A stretch of 5,519 bases of DNA from Acidobacteriota bacterium (lineage in GTDB: Bacteria > Acidobacteriota > Terriglobia > Terriglobales > Acidobacteriaceae), in assembly GCA_021778875.1 (NCBI GenBank), contig JAJYBT010000250.1, positions 1 to 5,519 of the forward strand, given 5' to 3'. The notes under the pieces were generated by a model. The model saw only the letters and a program-made list of their open reading frames with translations. It had not been told where the DNA came from and ran no database searches. A program made the translations under genes and the position numbers. Shown here one piece after another: positions 1 to 5,519 of the stretch (position 1 is the first letter of the stretch; every line of letters begins with the position of its first letter).

Positions 1-1
1 G

Positions 2-541
2 CAGATTACGCCGCCGAAGGCGTGCCTGGCGGAGTCGATGCCTGCGGAACTGGAGCAGTTGATGGCGTTGTACGTGGAAACGCGCAAGCGCGAGAAGTCG
101 TCGCGGCGGAGCGGACGGGCGGCGATTCACGCGAGGATGCGAACAGAGTTTGAGCGGGCGGGTGTTTGGGATTTGATGCGCAAGCGGATTGCGGTTGCAA
201 GCTACACGCAGCCGGGCGACCCGCTGCGCATTGACTGCGGATACAGGCCGAATGGCGTGATTCGGATGTTCCATGCGGTTTCGCTGGAGGCAGATTTGGA
301 GCTGTCCAAGGTTTTAGCGTTCAGCGCTCCGGCCTTGATGGAGGGCGTACGTCGCGTGGAGAATGCCGATCTGCAATTGACCGCAGTGGTGGAGCCGGTG
401 AAGGATCGGGCCAAGGATGAGGAGTGGGTTGCGCACTACCGCTTTGCGGTAGAGACAATGGAAGCGCAGAAGATTCGAGTGCTGACGACGAGCGACCTGG
501 GTCGAGTTGCGGAGACGGCACGAAGCGAGTTGAGGGTTTAG
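2..541 (+). CDS. DUF3037-like protein, 5'-truncated by window edge
   Basis: This is the C-terminal ~179 residues of a protein of unknown biochemical function. The frame is open to the left edge and begins QITPPKACLAES, so the ATG at 38 is probably internal and the true start lies outside the window. A basic stretch (KRE..SSRRSGR) is followed by a compact region with FERAGVWDLM, DPLRIDCGYRPNGVIRMFHA and a closing TARSELRV. From memory, this pattern resembles the C-terminal half of DUF3037 proteins of acidobacteria, often encoded next to a HipA-like kinase gene; this is recollection, not a search result. It shows no terminase, integrase or other phage motif, so it is more likely a cellular gene or an acquired cargo gene than part of the head module. 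A strong terminator follows 35 bases after the stop, separating it from the portal gene. An alternative is an unrecognised phage protein. Confidence 0.6.
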   Translation, partial: QITPPKACLAESMPAELEQLMALYVETRKREKSSRRSGRAAIHARMRTEFERAGVWDLMRKRIAVASYTQPGDPLRIDCGYRPNGVIRMFHAVSLEADLELSKVLAFSAPALMEGVRRVENADLQLTAVVEPVKDRAKDEEWVAHYRFAVETMEAQKIRVLTTSDLGRVAETARSELRV

Positions 542-575
542 AGAAAAGACAGCAGGAACAAGCAGTACAACGTAG

Positions 576-606
576 AGGCATGGCGCGCGCCGTGCCTTTT
601 TCTTTT
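576..606 (+). terminator. Intrinsic (rho-independent) terminator
   Basis: A 9-bp stem is formed by AGGCATGGC (576-584) and GCCGTGCCT (589-597), with one T-G wobble, around a GCGC loop. It is followed at once by a T-rich run (597-606: five T, one C, four T). This is a textbook intrinsic terminator for the DUF3037-like gene ending at 541. It lies only 30 bases before the portal start, and the 607-635 gap holds the portal ribosome binding site but no recognisable promoter. Portal transcription therefore needs read-through, antitermination or a promoter I cannot see. Confidence 0.85.
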
Positions 607-635
607 GGGCGCGGAGACACGGGAGGACAGGGCGC

Positions 636-1931
636 ATGGGCGTGAAGGAATCGATTCGGAGTGCATGGAAGCGAATGGGAGTGAACGAGGTGGAGGCAAA
701 GACAGAGCAGCAGAAGAGCGAGGGGCAACGGAAGACCATGGCGTTGCCGTCGATTCTGAGTCCCTTTCACGCGCAGAGGGCGATGCCGAAGCCGACGCCG
801 GCGAATTTGCGAAAGTTTGCGGAGACTCCGCTGGTGCGGCGCGCGATCAACATCATCAAGGACCGGGTGGCGAGCATGGATTGGCAGGTCAGGCTGAAGC
901 GCCACTGCCCGGCGGACAAGGTGGGATATGTTGAGCGCAAGCTGGCGATTCTGCGCCGGACACTGGAGGCGCCGAATGATTCCGATTCGTTTCGGACGCT
1001 GATAGAGCAGGTTCTGGAGGATACGCTGGTGGGCGGATTCGGCGCGATCGAGATGGACCTGACCGAGATCTCCGAGAGGCCGTTCGAGTTGTGGCCCGTG
1101 GACGGGGCGACGATTCAGATCAATCCGAAATGGGACGGGACGGCCAGCTCGCCGCGCTACGCCCAGGCGACCGGGCTGGCCGGCGGCGCGGGGCTCATTC
1201 CGTTGCATGACGATGAACTGATGTATATACGGATGAACCCGCGCAGCTACACGCCGTTTGGCCTGGGGCCACTGGAGGTCGCGTTTGAGACGGTCAACAC
1301 GTTTCTGAGCGCGCATCGATTTGCCGGAAAGCTGGCGAGCAACTCGGTGGTGCAGTACGCGCTGTGGTTGAACGAGACAACACCTGCGCAGCAGGAGCGA
1401 CTGATTCGGTGGTGGCAGGACGAAATTGAGGGCACCGGGCGTGTCCCGTTGATCAGCACGGAGCAGAAGCCGGAAGTGCTGCGATTTGCGCAGGGCACGG
1501 ATGCCGACCTGCGGTTGAACTGGCAGCAATTCCTGATCCGGATGGTGGCGAATGCCTTTGGGCTGCCGCCGCTGCTGCTGGGTCTGGAGCAGGGAGTGAA
1601 CCGGGCGACGGCGACCGAACTGATGGACGAGGCGTTCCATAGCGCGATTACGCCGCTGGCACGGCTGCTGGCGGAGCACATTACCCGGGATCTGTTCGCG
1701 AAGAGGTTGGGGTGGCATGAGTTTGAGTTTGTCTTCAATGAACTGGATGCCAGGGATGAGATGTCTGAGATTCAGATTCAGACGGCGCTGCTTGCGGCCG
1801 GCGTTCTGACGGTGAATGAGGTGCGGGCGATGCGGGGATTGGCTCCGCTGCCAGATGGGGCGGTGCTTGCGAAGGCGGACCTGCGCCAGGAAGAGGAGGT
1901 AACGAGGCCGGTATTGACAGAAGGGAATTAG
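636..1931 (+). CDS. Phage portal protein (HK97-type, phage_portal family)
   Basis: The portal forms a dodecameric ring at one capsid vertex, through which the terminase pumps DNA and to which the neck attaches. The 431-residue length fits HK97-type portals (roughly 400-450). Visible family features are: a basic N-terminus; TPLVRRAINIIKDRVASMDW (residues 64-83), the usual portal opening helix; a central alpha/beta region with ELWPVDGATIQ (151-161) and DELMYIRMNPR (193-203); a helical stretch that ends in the conserved NAFGLPPLLLGLE...NRATATE (306-328), typical of the clip/stem-to-crown part; and a C-terminal TVNEVRAMRGLAPLP (392-406). The start at 636 has GGGAGG nine bases upstream. No terminase gene precedes it here. 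The protease gene starts 30 bases after its stop, in the expected order. Confidence 0.93.
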   Translation: MGVKESIRSAWKRMGVNEVEAKTEQQKSEGQRKTMALPSILSPFHAQRAMPKPTPANLRKFAETPLVRRAINIIKDRVASMDWQVRLKRHCPADKVGYVERKLAILRRTLEAPNDSDSFRTLIEQVLEDTLVGGFGAIEMDLTEISERPFELWPVDGATIQINPKWDGTASSPRYAQATGLAGGAGLIPLHDDELMYIRMNPRSYTPFGLGPLEVAFETVNTFLSAHRFAGKLASNSVVQYALWLNETTPAQQERLIRWWQDEIEGTGRVPLISTEQKPEVLRFAQGTDADLRLNWQQFLIRMVANAFGLPPLLLGLEQGVNRATATELMDEAFHSAITPLARLLAEHITRDLFAKRLGWHEFEFVFNELDARDEMSEIQIQTALLAAGVLTVNEVRAMRGLAPLPDGAVLAKADLRQEEEVTRPVLTEGN

Positions 1932-1961
1932 AGACGAACCAAAGAATCGAGGGAAGCGGGA

Positions 1962-2573
1962 ATGGAATTGGAAGCACTTGCAGTAGCGCTGCCAGAGGTT
2001 GCAGGACATCCGAACCGGGTGGCGTTTGAGGGGGTGCTAACGCGCGTTGACGAGCCGAGCAATAAGCCTCCTTCAGGCGCGCGTGGTCATCGCGTGATCC
2101 TGACGCGGTCTGCAGCGCTGGCGGCATTGCCATCGCTGATGGGTATGGCGGTGGACTTTGCGCAAGGCTGGGATGGCCATGACGCACGGAGGAAGTGCGG
2201 GATTATTACACACGCAGACGTGGACGGAAATTGTCTGCGAGTGAGCGGGTACCTCTTCGGCAAAGATTTTCCGGAGGTGGTGGAGAGGATGCGCCAAAGC
2301 GCTAGCGGCGCGATGGGCATGTCCTACGAGATTGCGGATGCGCATGTAGAAGACATGAACGCCGAGATCTGGACATTGACGCGGGCGACCTTTACGGGTG
2401 CGGCGATTCTGCTGCGTGAAAAGGCCGCCTATAAAAACACATCTTTCCAATTGGCGGCCAGGCGATGCCGGGAGACTACTGTAAGGCGTGCTCCCCATGC
2501 GGGGCTTGATCGGCAAGTGGATAGACGCAATAGTGGTGAACTGGAGAAAGGAAGACAAGCGAGATGGAGATAG
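1962..2573 (+). CDS. Prohead protease-like protein (S78/U35-type, divergent), C-terminus doubtful
   Basis: This is probably the head maturation protease, which cleaves scaffold and capsid precursor inside the prohead. The position between portal and capsid fits. The core (about residues 20-162) has the expected arrangement: GWDGHDARRKCGII with a candidate catalytic His73, a beta-strand LRVSGYLFGKDFPEV, then SGAMGMSYEIA with a candidate nucleophile Ser121, and an acidic VEDMN (Glu130/Asp131) before LTRATFTGAAILLREKAAY. His-Ser spacing and the G-x-S context resemble S78/U35 proteases, but the match is divergent and catalytic roles are inferred. GAGGGA lies seven bases before the ATG. After TSF (residue 162) the composition changes abruptly: 11 Arg in 40 residues, 7 of them from AGA, AGG or CGA codons. 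This tail may be out of frame (see findings). The stop overlaps the next gene's start by 10 bases. Confidence 0.75.
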   Translation: MELEALAVALPEVAGHPNRVAFEGVLTRVDEPSNKPPSGARGHRVILTRSAALAALPSLMGMAVDFAQGWDGHDARRKCGIITHADVDGNCLRVSGYLFGKDFPEVVERMRQSASGAMGMSYEIADAHVEDMNAEIWTLTRATFTGAAILLREKAAYKNTSFQLAARRCRETTVRRAPHAGLDRQVDRRNSGELEKGRQARWR

Positions 2574-2974
2574 AGACGAACGATATGCTGAACGCCGGTA
2601 TTGAGAGACTGAATGCCGCCGCCAGCCTGTTGGAACGCGCGGTTGCTCAGCTAGAGCAGCGGGAGGCCGCGACGGGCGACGTGCAGAAGATCGTAGCCGA
2701 GGTTGAGGGCGGCTTCTCGGAGCGGGAAATTGAGCTCGAGCGGCGTTTGGCGGCTGCGCAGCAGCAGATTACCGAACTCAAGGCCCAGGAGGCCAAGGGC
2801 AGCTCGGCACGGAAGACCTTGCCGACAACCACCGTGCAGCTGCTGGCGAAGCAGGGCGTAACCTCGCTTGACTCGCTTGAAGCAAGCACGCTGGATGCTG
2901 CGCTTACCGGGTTGAGCCTGGAACAGCGCATTGCAGTGAAGGCCCAGCTGCTGCGTGCGGGGGTTCTGAGCTAA
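2564..2974 (+). CDS. Small coiled-coil protein, candidate capsid scaffold
   Basis: I do not recognise a named family. The 136-residue protein has an acidic, Ala/Glu/Gln-rich helical N-terminal part (residues ~10-78) with heptad-like spacing, including ERLNAAASLLERAVAQLEQRE and EREIELERRLAAAQQQITELK, so a coiled coil is likely. A short Ser/Thr/Pro linker (GSSARKTLPTTT, ~79-90) leads to a second small helical region ending SLEQRIAVKAQLLRAGVLS. No signal peptide or membrane segment is seen. Length, coiled coil and position directly between protease and capsid genes match scaffolding proteins of HK97-fold phages, which fill the prohead during assembly and are removed by the protease. The start at 2564 has GGAG/AAGGAAG 9-17 bases upstream. 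It overlaps the annotated end of the protease gene by 10 bases. An alternative is a head decoration or chaperone protein. Confidence 0.65.
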   Translation: MEIETNDMLNAGIERLNAAASLLERAVAQLEQREAATGDVQKIVAEVEGGFSEREIELERRLAAAQQQITELKAQEAKGSSARKTLPTTTVQLLAKQGVTSLDSLEASTLDAALTGLSLEQRIAVKAQLLRAGVLS

Positions 2975-2995
2975 CAGGCTCGATCGCAGATAGTG

Positions 2996-3020
2996 AAGGT
3001 CCGCCAAGGCGGGCCTTTTT
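2996..3020 (+). terminator. Intrinsic terminator between scaffold and capsid genes
   Basis: The arms GGTCCGC (2998-3004) and GCGGGCC (3009-3015), one T-G wobble, form a 7-bp stem around CAAG. The stem can extend at its base through AA/TT, and is followed by TTTTT (3016-3020). It sits 22 bases after the scaffold stop and 58 bases before the capsid start. In an otherwise continuous morphogenesis operon, this would lower or reset transcription before the capsid gene. No convincing -35/-10 pair is seen in 3021-3070; the best (TTGGTG at 3024 with a poor -10 near 3047) is too weak to annotate. Confidence 0.8.
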
Positions 3021-3078
3021 GATTTGGTGCAGCTCTTACGAGTCCCATACGTGAATTCCTGATGGGCTGAAGGGAAAC

Positions 3079-4047
3079 ATGAAAGCGAATTTCTACGATA
3101 TTCATTCGGCAGCTGACTACATTGGGCCCGGCGCGGTCGAGGTTCCGCTCTACCAGACGGAGATCACCGATATTATTCGCCGTCACAGCATCTTTGGGCA
3201 GCGGATCAAGCAGGTTCCGGCGACCGGTCATCCATCGCGCTTTTTTGAGGAGACTGCGATTCCGAATCCGAGCACGGCGGGATTTGTTGATCCACGCAAC
3301 ATTGTTGCGCCGGTGGTTGCACCGACGCGCGTGGAGCGGAGCGTTCCGCTGAAGGCTGTCGTTGCGCAGCTCAATTACAACCTGTTCGATGTGGAGCTGG
3401 GGACCCAGCAGAAGCAGTTTGCTTATCTGCAGGCCAAGGACCTGGTGGACACGGTGAACGGCGTGATGCTGGCGCACGACGTGGCGTTGTGGAACGGTAA
3501 TGACACGTCGCTGAGCACTCCGACCACGACACAATACTTCGGCGTGACGGGGCAGATTGCTGGGGGCGGAAACACCACCACAATCGGTACGACTGCAAGC
3601 ATTGTGGACGGGCTGAAGTCGACGGTTGCACAGATGGTGGCCAACTCCAGCTTTGCAGTGCGGCCGACGGCGATCTATGCCAATCCGGTACTGCTGGACC
3701 TGATTGACCGGGAGATGAAGAGCGACTTCAACGTGGTGCTCTCGACTCGCGAGATCGAGGCCGGCTTTACGGTGAAGATGCTTTCGACGCAGGCGGGCGA
3801 TCTGCCGCTGATTCCGGATTGGTCGCTGGCCTACACGGGCACGCCTGGTTCCGGATCGGCGGTGTTGCCTGCCTACATCGTGACGGAGGACCTGATCGAG
3901 TACCACTGGCTGAGCGATCCAAATCCTCGCATCTTCCAGCTTGGCGTTCCGGGATCGCTGGCTTCGCAGTACGTGGTGGTGAAGTTTGGCGCTCCGGTGG
4001 TCAAGGGCGCGAACTATGCGCACTACCAGGTGCTTGTGGACCGGTAG
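3079..4047 (+). CDS. Major capsid protein (HK97-fold)
   Basis: This 322-residue protein is the best candidate for the main shell subunit, by position after protease and scaffold candidates and before the adaptor. The visible layout fits an HK97 fold: an N-terminal arm (1-50, with DIHSAADYIGPGAVEVPLYQTE and IFGQRIKQVP); a probable E-loop with HPSRFFEETAIPNP (51-64) and VERSVPLKAVVAQ (85-97); a long helix QKQFAYLQAKDLVDTVNGVMLAHDVALWNG (111-140), which would be the spine helix; a Gly/Thr-rich stretch (142-172); then P-domain/A-domain elements including RPTAIYANPVLLDLIDREM (195-213) and a beta-rich C-terminus. The N-terminus is short, with no ~100-residue delta domain, which agrees with a separately encoded scaffold. 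AAGGGA (3070-3075) is only three bases from the ATG, tighter than for its neighbours. The gene is flanked by terminator-like hairpins on both sides. Confidence 0.85.
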   Translation: MKANFYDIHSAADYIGPGAVEVPLYQTEITDIIRRHSIFGQRIKQVPATGHPSRFFEETAIPNPSTAGFVDPRNIVAPVVAPTRVERSVPLKAVVAQLNYNLFDVELGTQQKQFAYLQAKDLVDTVNGVMLAHDVALWNGNDTSLSTPTTTQYFGVTGQIAGGGNTTTIGTTASIVDGLKSTVAQMVANSSFAVRPTAIYANPVLLDLIDREMKSDFNVVLSTREIEAGFTVKMLSTQAGDLPLIPDWSLAYTGTPGSGSAVLPAYIVTEDLIEYHWLSDPNPRIFQLGVPGSLASQYVVVKFGAPVVKGANYAHYQVLVDR

Positions 4048-4077
4048 AGCGCAGCAGAGCGTAAGTGATGTCACGTG

Positions 4078-4112
4078 GGGGCCGGCTCAAACCAGGGACG
4101 GCCCCGACTTTT
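4078..4112 (+). terminator. Possible weak terminator or attenuator hairpin
   Basis: A perfect 7-bp GC stem joins GGGGCCG (4078-4084) with CGGCCCC (4099-4105) around a 14-base loop, followed after GAC by TTTT (4109-4112). The T-run is short and offset, so termination would be partial at best; a processing or RNA-stability element is equally possible. It begins 31 bases after the capsid stop and ends just before the adaptor's ribosome binding site. Confidence 0.5.
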
Positions 4113-4136
4113 GGATGAACTTGTGAGGAGAGACAG

Positions 4137-4760
4137 ATGGGATATTTGCAGCCATCGCAATATGCGAGCTATGGGCTGTCGGCGGATGTGACCGATGACT
4201 GGATCACGGTTGCGTCGGCGATGATTGATTCGCACTGCCGGCGTCCGAGCCTGAACCCGACGCAGTACACGGAACGGTTGCGCATCGTGGAAGGATCGCA
4301 GACGGCGCGTCTGTCGTATCTGCCACTCTGCCCGATCGCGCCGGCGACGTCTCCGCTGGTAAGCATTCAGGCTCGGTACACGAAGCCGCGGCGGGGGCAG
4401 CTTGTGTATCCCCTGCAGGAAGAGGTGTTGTGGGCATTTTCGCTGCCCGGGTCCTGGACGACGGTGGATCCGGCGACGGTGGATTTTGTTCCGGAGACGG
4501 GCGAACTTGTGTTTCCGCTGAACATTATGGGCCTGCCGTACAACGAGGTCGAAGTGACCTACACGGCGGGACTGTCGACGATTCCGGATGCAGTTTTGAG
4601 CGCGTGCGCACTGATTGTGAAGAATGCGCAGGCGACTCCGGGCATGAATGTGAAGACGAGCCGCATGGACACGATGTGGACGCAGTACTTCTCGAGCAGC
4701 CTGATTGACCAAAGCGTGCAGCAACTACTTGCGCCCTGGGTGGCGACGAGGCTGGGATAG
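4137..4760 (+). CDS. Head-tail adaptor (gp6-like connector)
   Basis: The adaptor binds beneath the portal ring and starts the neck that leads to the tail. This 207-residue protein fits that role by position, directly after the capsid gene, and by sequence. An N-terminal helical region LSADVTDDWITVASAMIDSHCRRPSLNP (14-41) is the usual opening of connector proteins, with a helix ending in an aromatic/Arg segment. A central beta region (60-130) contains PLVSIQARYT and VDPATVDFVPETGELVFP. Then EVEVTYTAGLSTIPDAVLSACALIVKNAQA (137-166) gives the typical Y-x-AG followed by an IPxxV helix, and the C-terminal helix carries QQLLAPWVATRLG, where connector proteins commonly have an LxPY/LxPW-like end. 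GAGGAG lies six bases before the ATG. The next gene starts two bases after the stop, so they are probably translationally coupled. Confidence 0.82.
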   Translation: MGYLQPSQYASYGLSADVTDDWITVASAMIDSHCRRPSLNPTQYTERLRIVEGSQTARLSYLPLCPIAPATSPLVSIQARYTKPRRGQLVYPLQEEVLWAFSLPGSWTTVDPATVDFVPETGELVFPLNIMGLPYNEVEVTYTAGLSTIPDAVLSACALIVKNAQATPGMNVKTSRMDTMWTQYFSSSLIDQSVQQLLAPWVATRLG

Positions 4761-4762
4761 CG

Positions 4763-5221
4763 ATGAGCATGGATTTGACGGTACAGAGATTCGACGACCA
4801 TGCGTTACGTACCGCGGATGCGCTGCTGCGGTCGAACGGCGGCACGACTGCTTATCTGCAAATGCCAGTGACTCCCGGCGATGCGAGCGATGCGGGTCAA
4901 CTTGGGCTGGATGCGCCGGGCTTTCAACCGCTGCCCATTGCGCCGGTGCTGTTCCACCGGATACGACCCACGATGAGAGAAGGGCAGCCAGCGATCTACG
5001 AATTACTTGTGAGCGGCGCGGCGGTTCAGGCTGCCGTGGGCGAGATGCAGGTGGCGTCGGCGGACCTGCTATTCCAGATGGCTGCCGGCGTTGCGGTCGC
5101 GAATGAGCTGTTTCTGATCGAAGCCGTATCGCTCTCGGAGTATATGGGCTCGGTATTTCTGTATCGCCTGTTGCTGCGCGAGTCGGCAAGCGGATGGCAG
5201 ATGCAGACGGCGCAGCAGTAA
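4763..5221 (+). CDS. Unrecognised small neck protein, candidate head-closure (stopper) protein
   Basis: I do not recognise the family. The 152-residue protein has a short helical N-terminus (VQRFDDHALRTADALLRSNGG), then TTAYLQMPVTPG and a linker rich in Gly, Asp, Pro and Ala (37-56). The rest is mostly beta-like with alternating hydrophobic residues, including AIYELLVSGAAVQAA and GSVFLYRLLLRES. No signal peptide or membrane helix is evident. It lies between the adaptor and a tail-terminator candidate, where HK97-like phages and gene transfer agents encode the stopper that closes the filled head; the function is inferred from that position and from the small beta-rich fold. It starts two bases after the adaptor stop, with GAGG (4749-4752) inside the adaptor's last codons as the likely ribosome binding site. 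A second in-frame ATG at 4769 is possible but further from that site. Confidence 0.75.
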   Translation: MSMDLTVQRFDDHALRTADALLRSNGGTTAYLQMPVTPGDASDAGQLGLDAPGFQPLPIAPVLFHRIRPTMREGQPAIYELLVSGAAVQAAVGEMQVASADLLFQMAAGVAVANELFLIEAVSLSEYMGSVFLYRLLLRESASGWQMQTAQQ

Positions 5222-5223
5222 GT

Positions 5224-5228
5224 GGAGG
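5224..5228 (+). promoter_or_regulatory. Strong Shine-Dalgarno fixing the start of the last gene
   Basis: GGAGG four bases upstream of the ATG at 5233. It decides the start of the truncated last gene, which otherwise has no stop codon in the window to define it. Confidence 0.75.
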
Positions 5229-5232
5229 AATA

Positions 5233-5519
5233 ATGCAGGACGCGAAGGACACTTTTTACATCGCTCTGAGAGACCGACTGACGGCCGTGAACCCGTCGCG
5301 AACGATGACGCTGCGGGGCATCGTGCGGCCCGGGATATTGGTTGAGGAGGCGGAGGCTCCGATGGCGCAGCTTCCGCTGGATGCGTTTGTGCTGCGCTGG
5401 ACGAAGCTTGCTGCCGATACGCAGCTTCCGTCGATCCTGGCGCAGATGACGTGCGAAATTCACTATGCGAGTTCAGGTTCCCAGTCGTATTCGGGTCTGG
5501 ACCGCGGGCGGGCGTTGGA
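5233..5519 (+). CDS. Candidate tail terminator/tail completion protein, 3'-truncated by window edge
   Basis: The first 95 codons of a gene that runs off the right end, without a stop. The protein begins MQDAKDTFYIALRDRLTAVNP, a helix usual for tail-terminator and minor-tail proteins of the gp10/gpU kind, followed by TMTLRGIVRPGILVEEAE, PLDAFVLRWTKL, and MTCEIHYASSGSQSYSGLDRGRAL. The beta-strand EIHYASSG followed by an LDRGRAL helix start is a pattern I associate with tail completion proteins, which cap the tail tube and fix it to the head. GGAGG (5224-5228) lies four bases before the ATG, and the gene begins 11 bases after the previous stop. The assignment rests on position plus partial sequence; a tail tube or other neck protein is possible. 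Confidence 0.7.
   Translation, partial: MQDAKDTFYIALRDRLTAVNPSRTMTLRGIVRPGILVEEAEAPMAQLPLDAFVLRWTKLAADTQLPSILAQMTCEIHYASSGSQSYSGLDRGRAL

Noticed and set aside
38..40. ATG as the start of the first gene
   Set aside because: The frame stays open upstream to the window edge with protein-like sequence (ITPPKACLAES), and no ribosome binding site is visible before this ATG.
321..2009. A 562-codon open frame on the minus strand opposite the portal gene
   Set aside because: It is an Arg/Gln/His/Pro-rich by-product of GC-rich coding sequence on the other strand, crosses gene boundaries and a terminator, and shows no recognisable domain, whereas the + strand gene has clear portal motifs.
2432..2438. 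Canonical -1 slippery heptamer at the A-run in the protease gene
   Set aside because: The zero-frame arrangement is T AAA AAC, which does not satisfy X XXY YYZ, and no obvious downstream pseudoknot was found; the frame anomaly is kept as a finding without claiming a canonical slip site.
1929..2581. The 11-base repeat TAGAGACGAAC at 1929-1939 and 2571-2581, each at a gene end
   Set aside because: A few 11-base repeats are expected by chance in a sequence of this length; there is no flanking similarity.
3048..3065. Inverted repeat CCCAT...ATGGG before the capsid gene as an operator
   Set aside because: Only five base pairs, with no second copy and no promoter nearby; consistent with chance.
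2971..4074. A 367-codon open frame on the minus strand opposite the capsid gene
   Set aside because: It has the same antisense composition artefact (Arg, His and Gln rich), no family resemblance, and exactly shadows the capsid gene.
4072..4077. Palindrome CACGTG after the capsid gene, beside a GTGA/TCAC inverted repeat
   Set aside because: It is too short, single-copy and not near a recognisable promoter.
1..5519. tRNA genes, CRISPR array, insertion sequence or attachment-site direct repeats
   Set aside because: Both strands were scanned by eye; no cloverleaf-like segment, regularly spaced repeats, transposase sequence or paired direct repeats were seen.

Overview
The window is a GC-rich, single-strand stretch holding the head and neck module of a tailed (HK97-like) phage or prophage, directly downstream of what looks like a bacterial chromosomal gene. 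The host is probably an acidobacterium of the Terriglobia type. That guess rests on the style of the proteins and on the first gene, which I recall as a DUF3037-like family common in that group; I could not run a search.

Layout, all on the + strand: (1) the 3' end of a DUF3037-like gene (2-541), cut by the window start; (2) a strong intrinsic terminator (576-606); (3) a portal protein gene (636-1931); (4) a prohead-protease-like gene (1962-2573) whose last ~40 codons look out of frame; (5) a short coiled-coil protein, a candidate scaffold (2564-2974); (6) a second intrinsic terminator (2996-3020); (7) a major capsid protein gene (3079-4047); (8) a third, weaker GC-rich hairpin with a short T-run (4078-4112); (9) a head-tail adaptor gene (4137-4760); (10) an unrecognised small gene in the head-closure position (4763-5221); (11) the 5' part of a tail-terminator/tail-completion candidate (5233 to the window end).

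The order portal, protease, scaffold, capsid, adaptor, stopper candidate, tail terminator candidate is the classic one for siphovirus-like heads and for gene transfer agents. The portal forms the DNA entry vertex. Protease, scaffold and capsid build and mature the shell. The adaptor and following small proteins close the head and join it to a tail whose genes should follow to the right. Genes are closely packed with good Shine-Dalgarno sequences, except for the two gaps around the capsid gene, which each hold a hairpin.

Most notable points: no large terminase precedes the portal, its place being taken by an apparently cellular gene plus a terminator; the capsid gene is bracketed by terminator-like hairpins; and the protease has two possible C-termini, one of them Cys-rich in the -1 frame. 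No tRNA, CRISPR array, insertion sequence or attachment site was seen.
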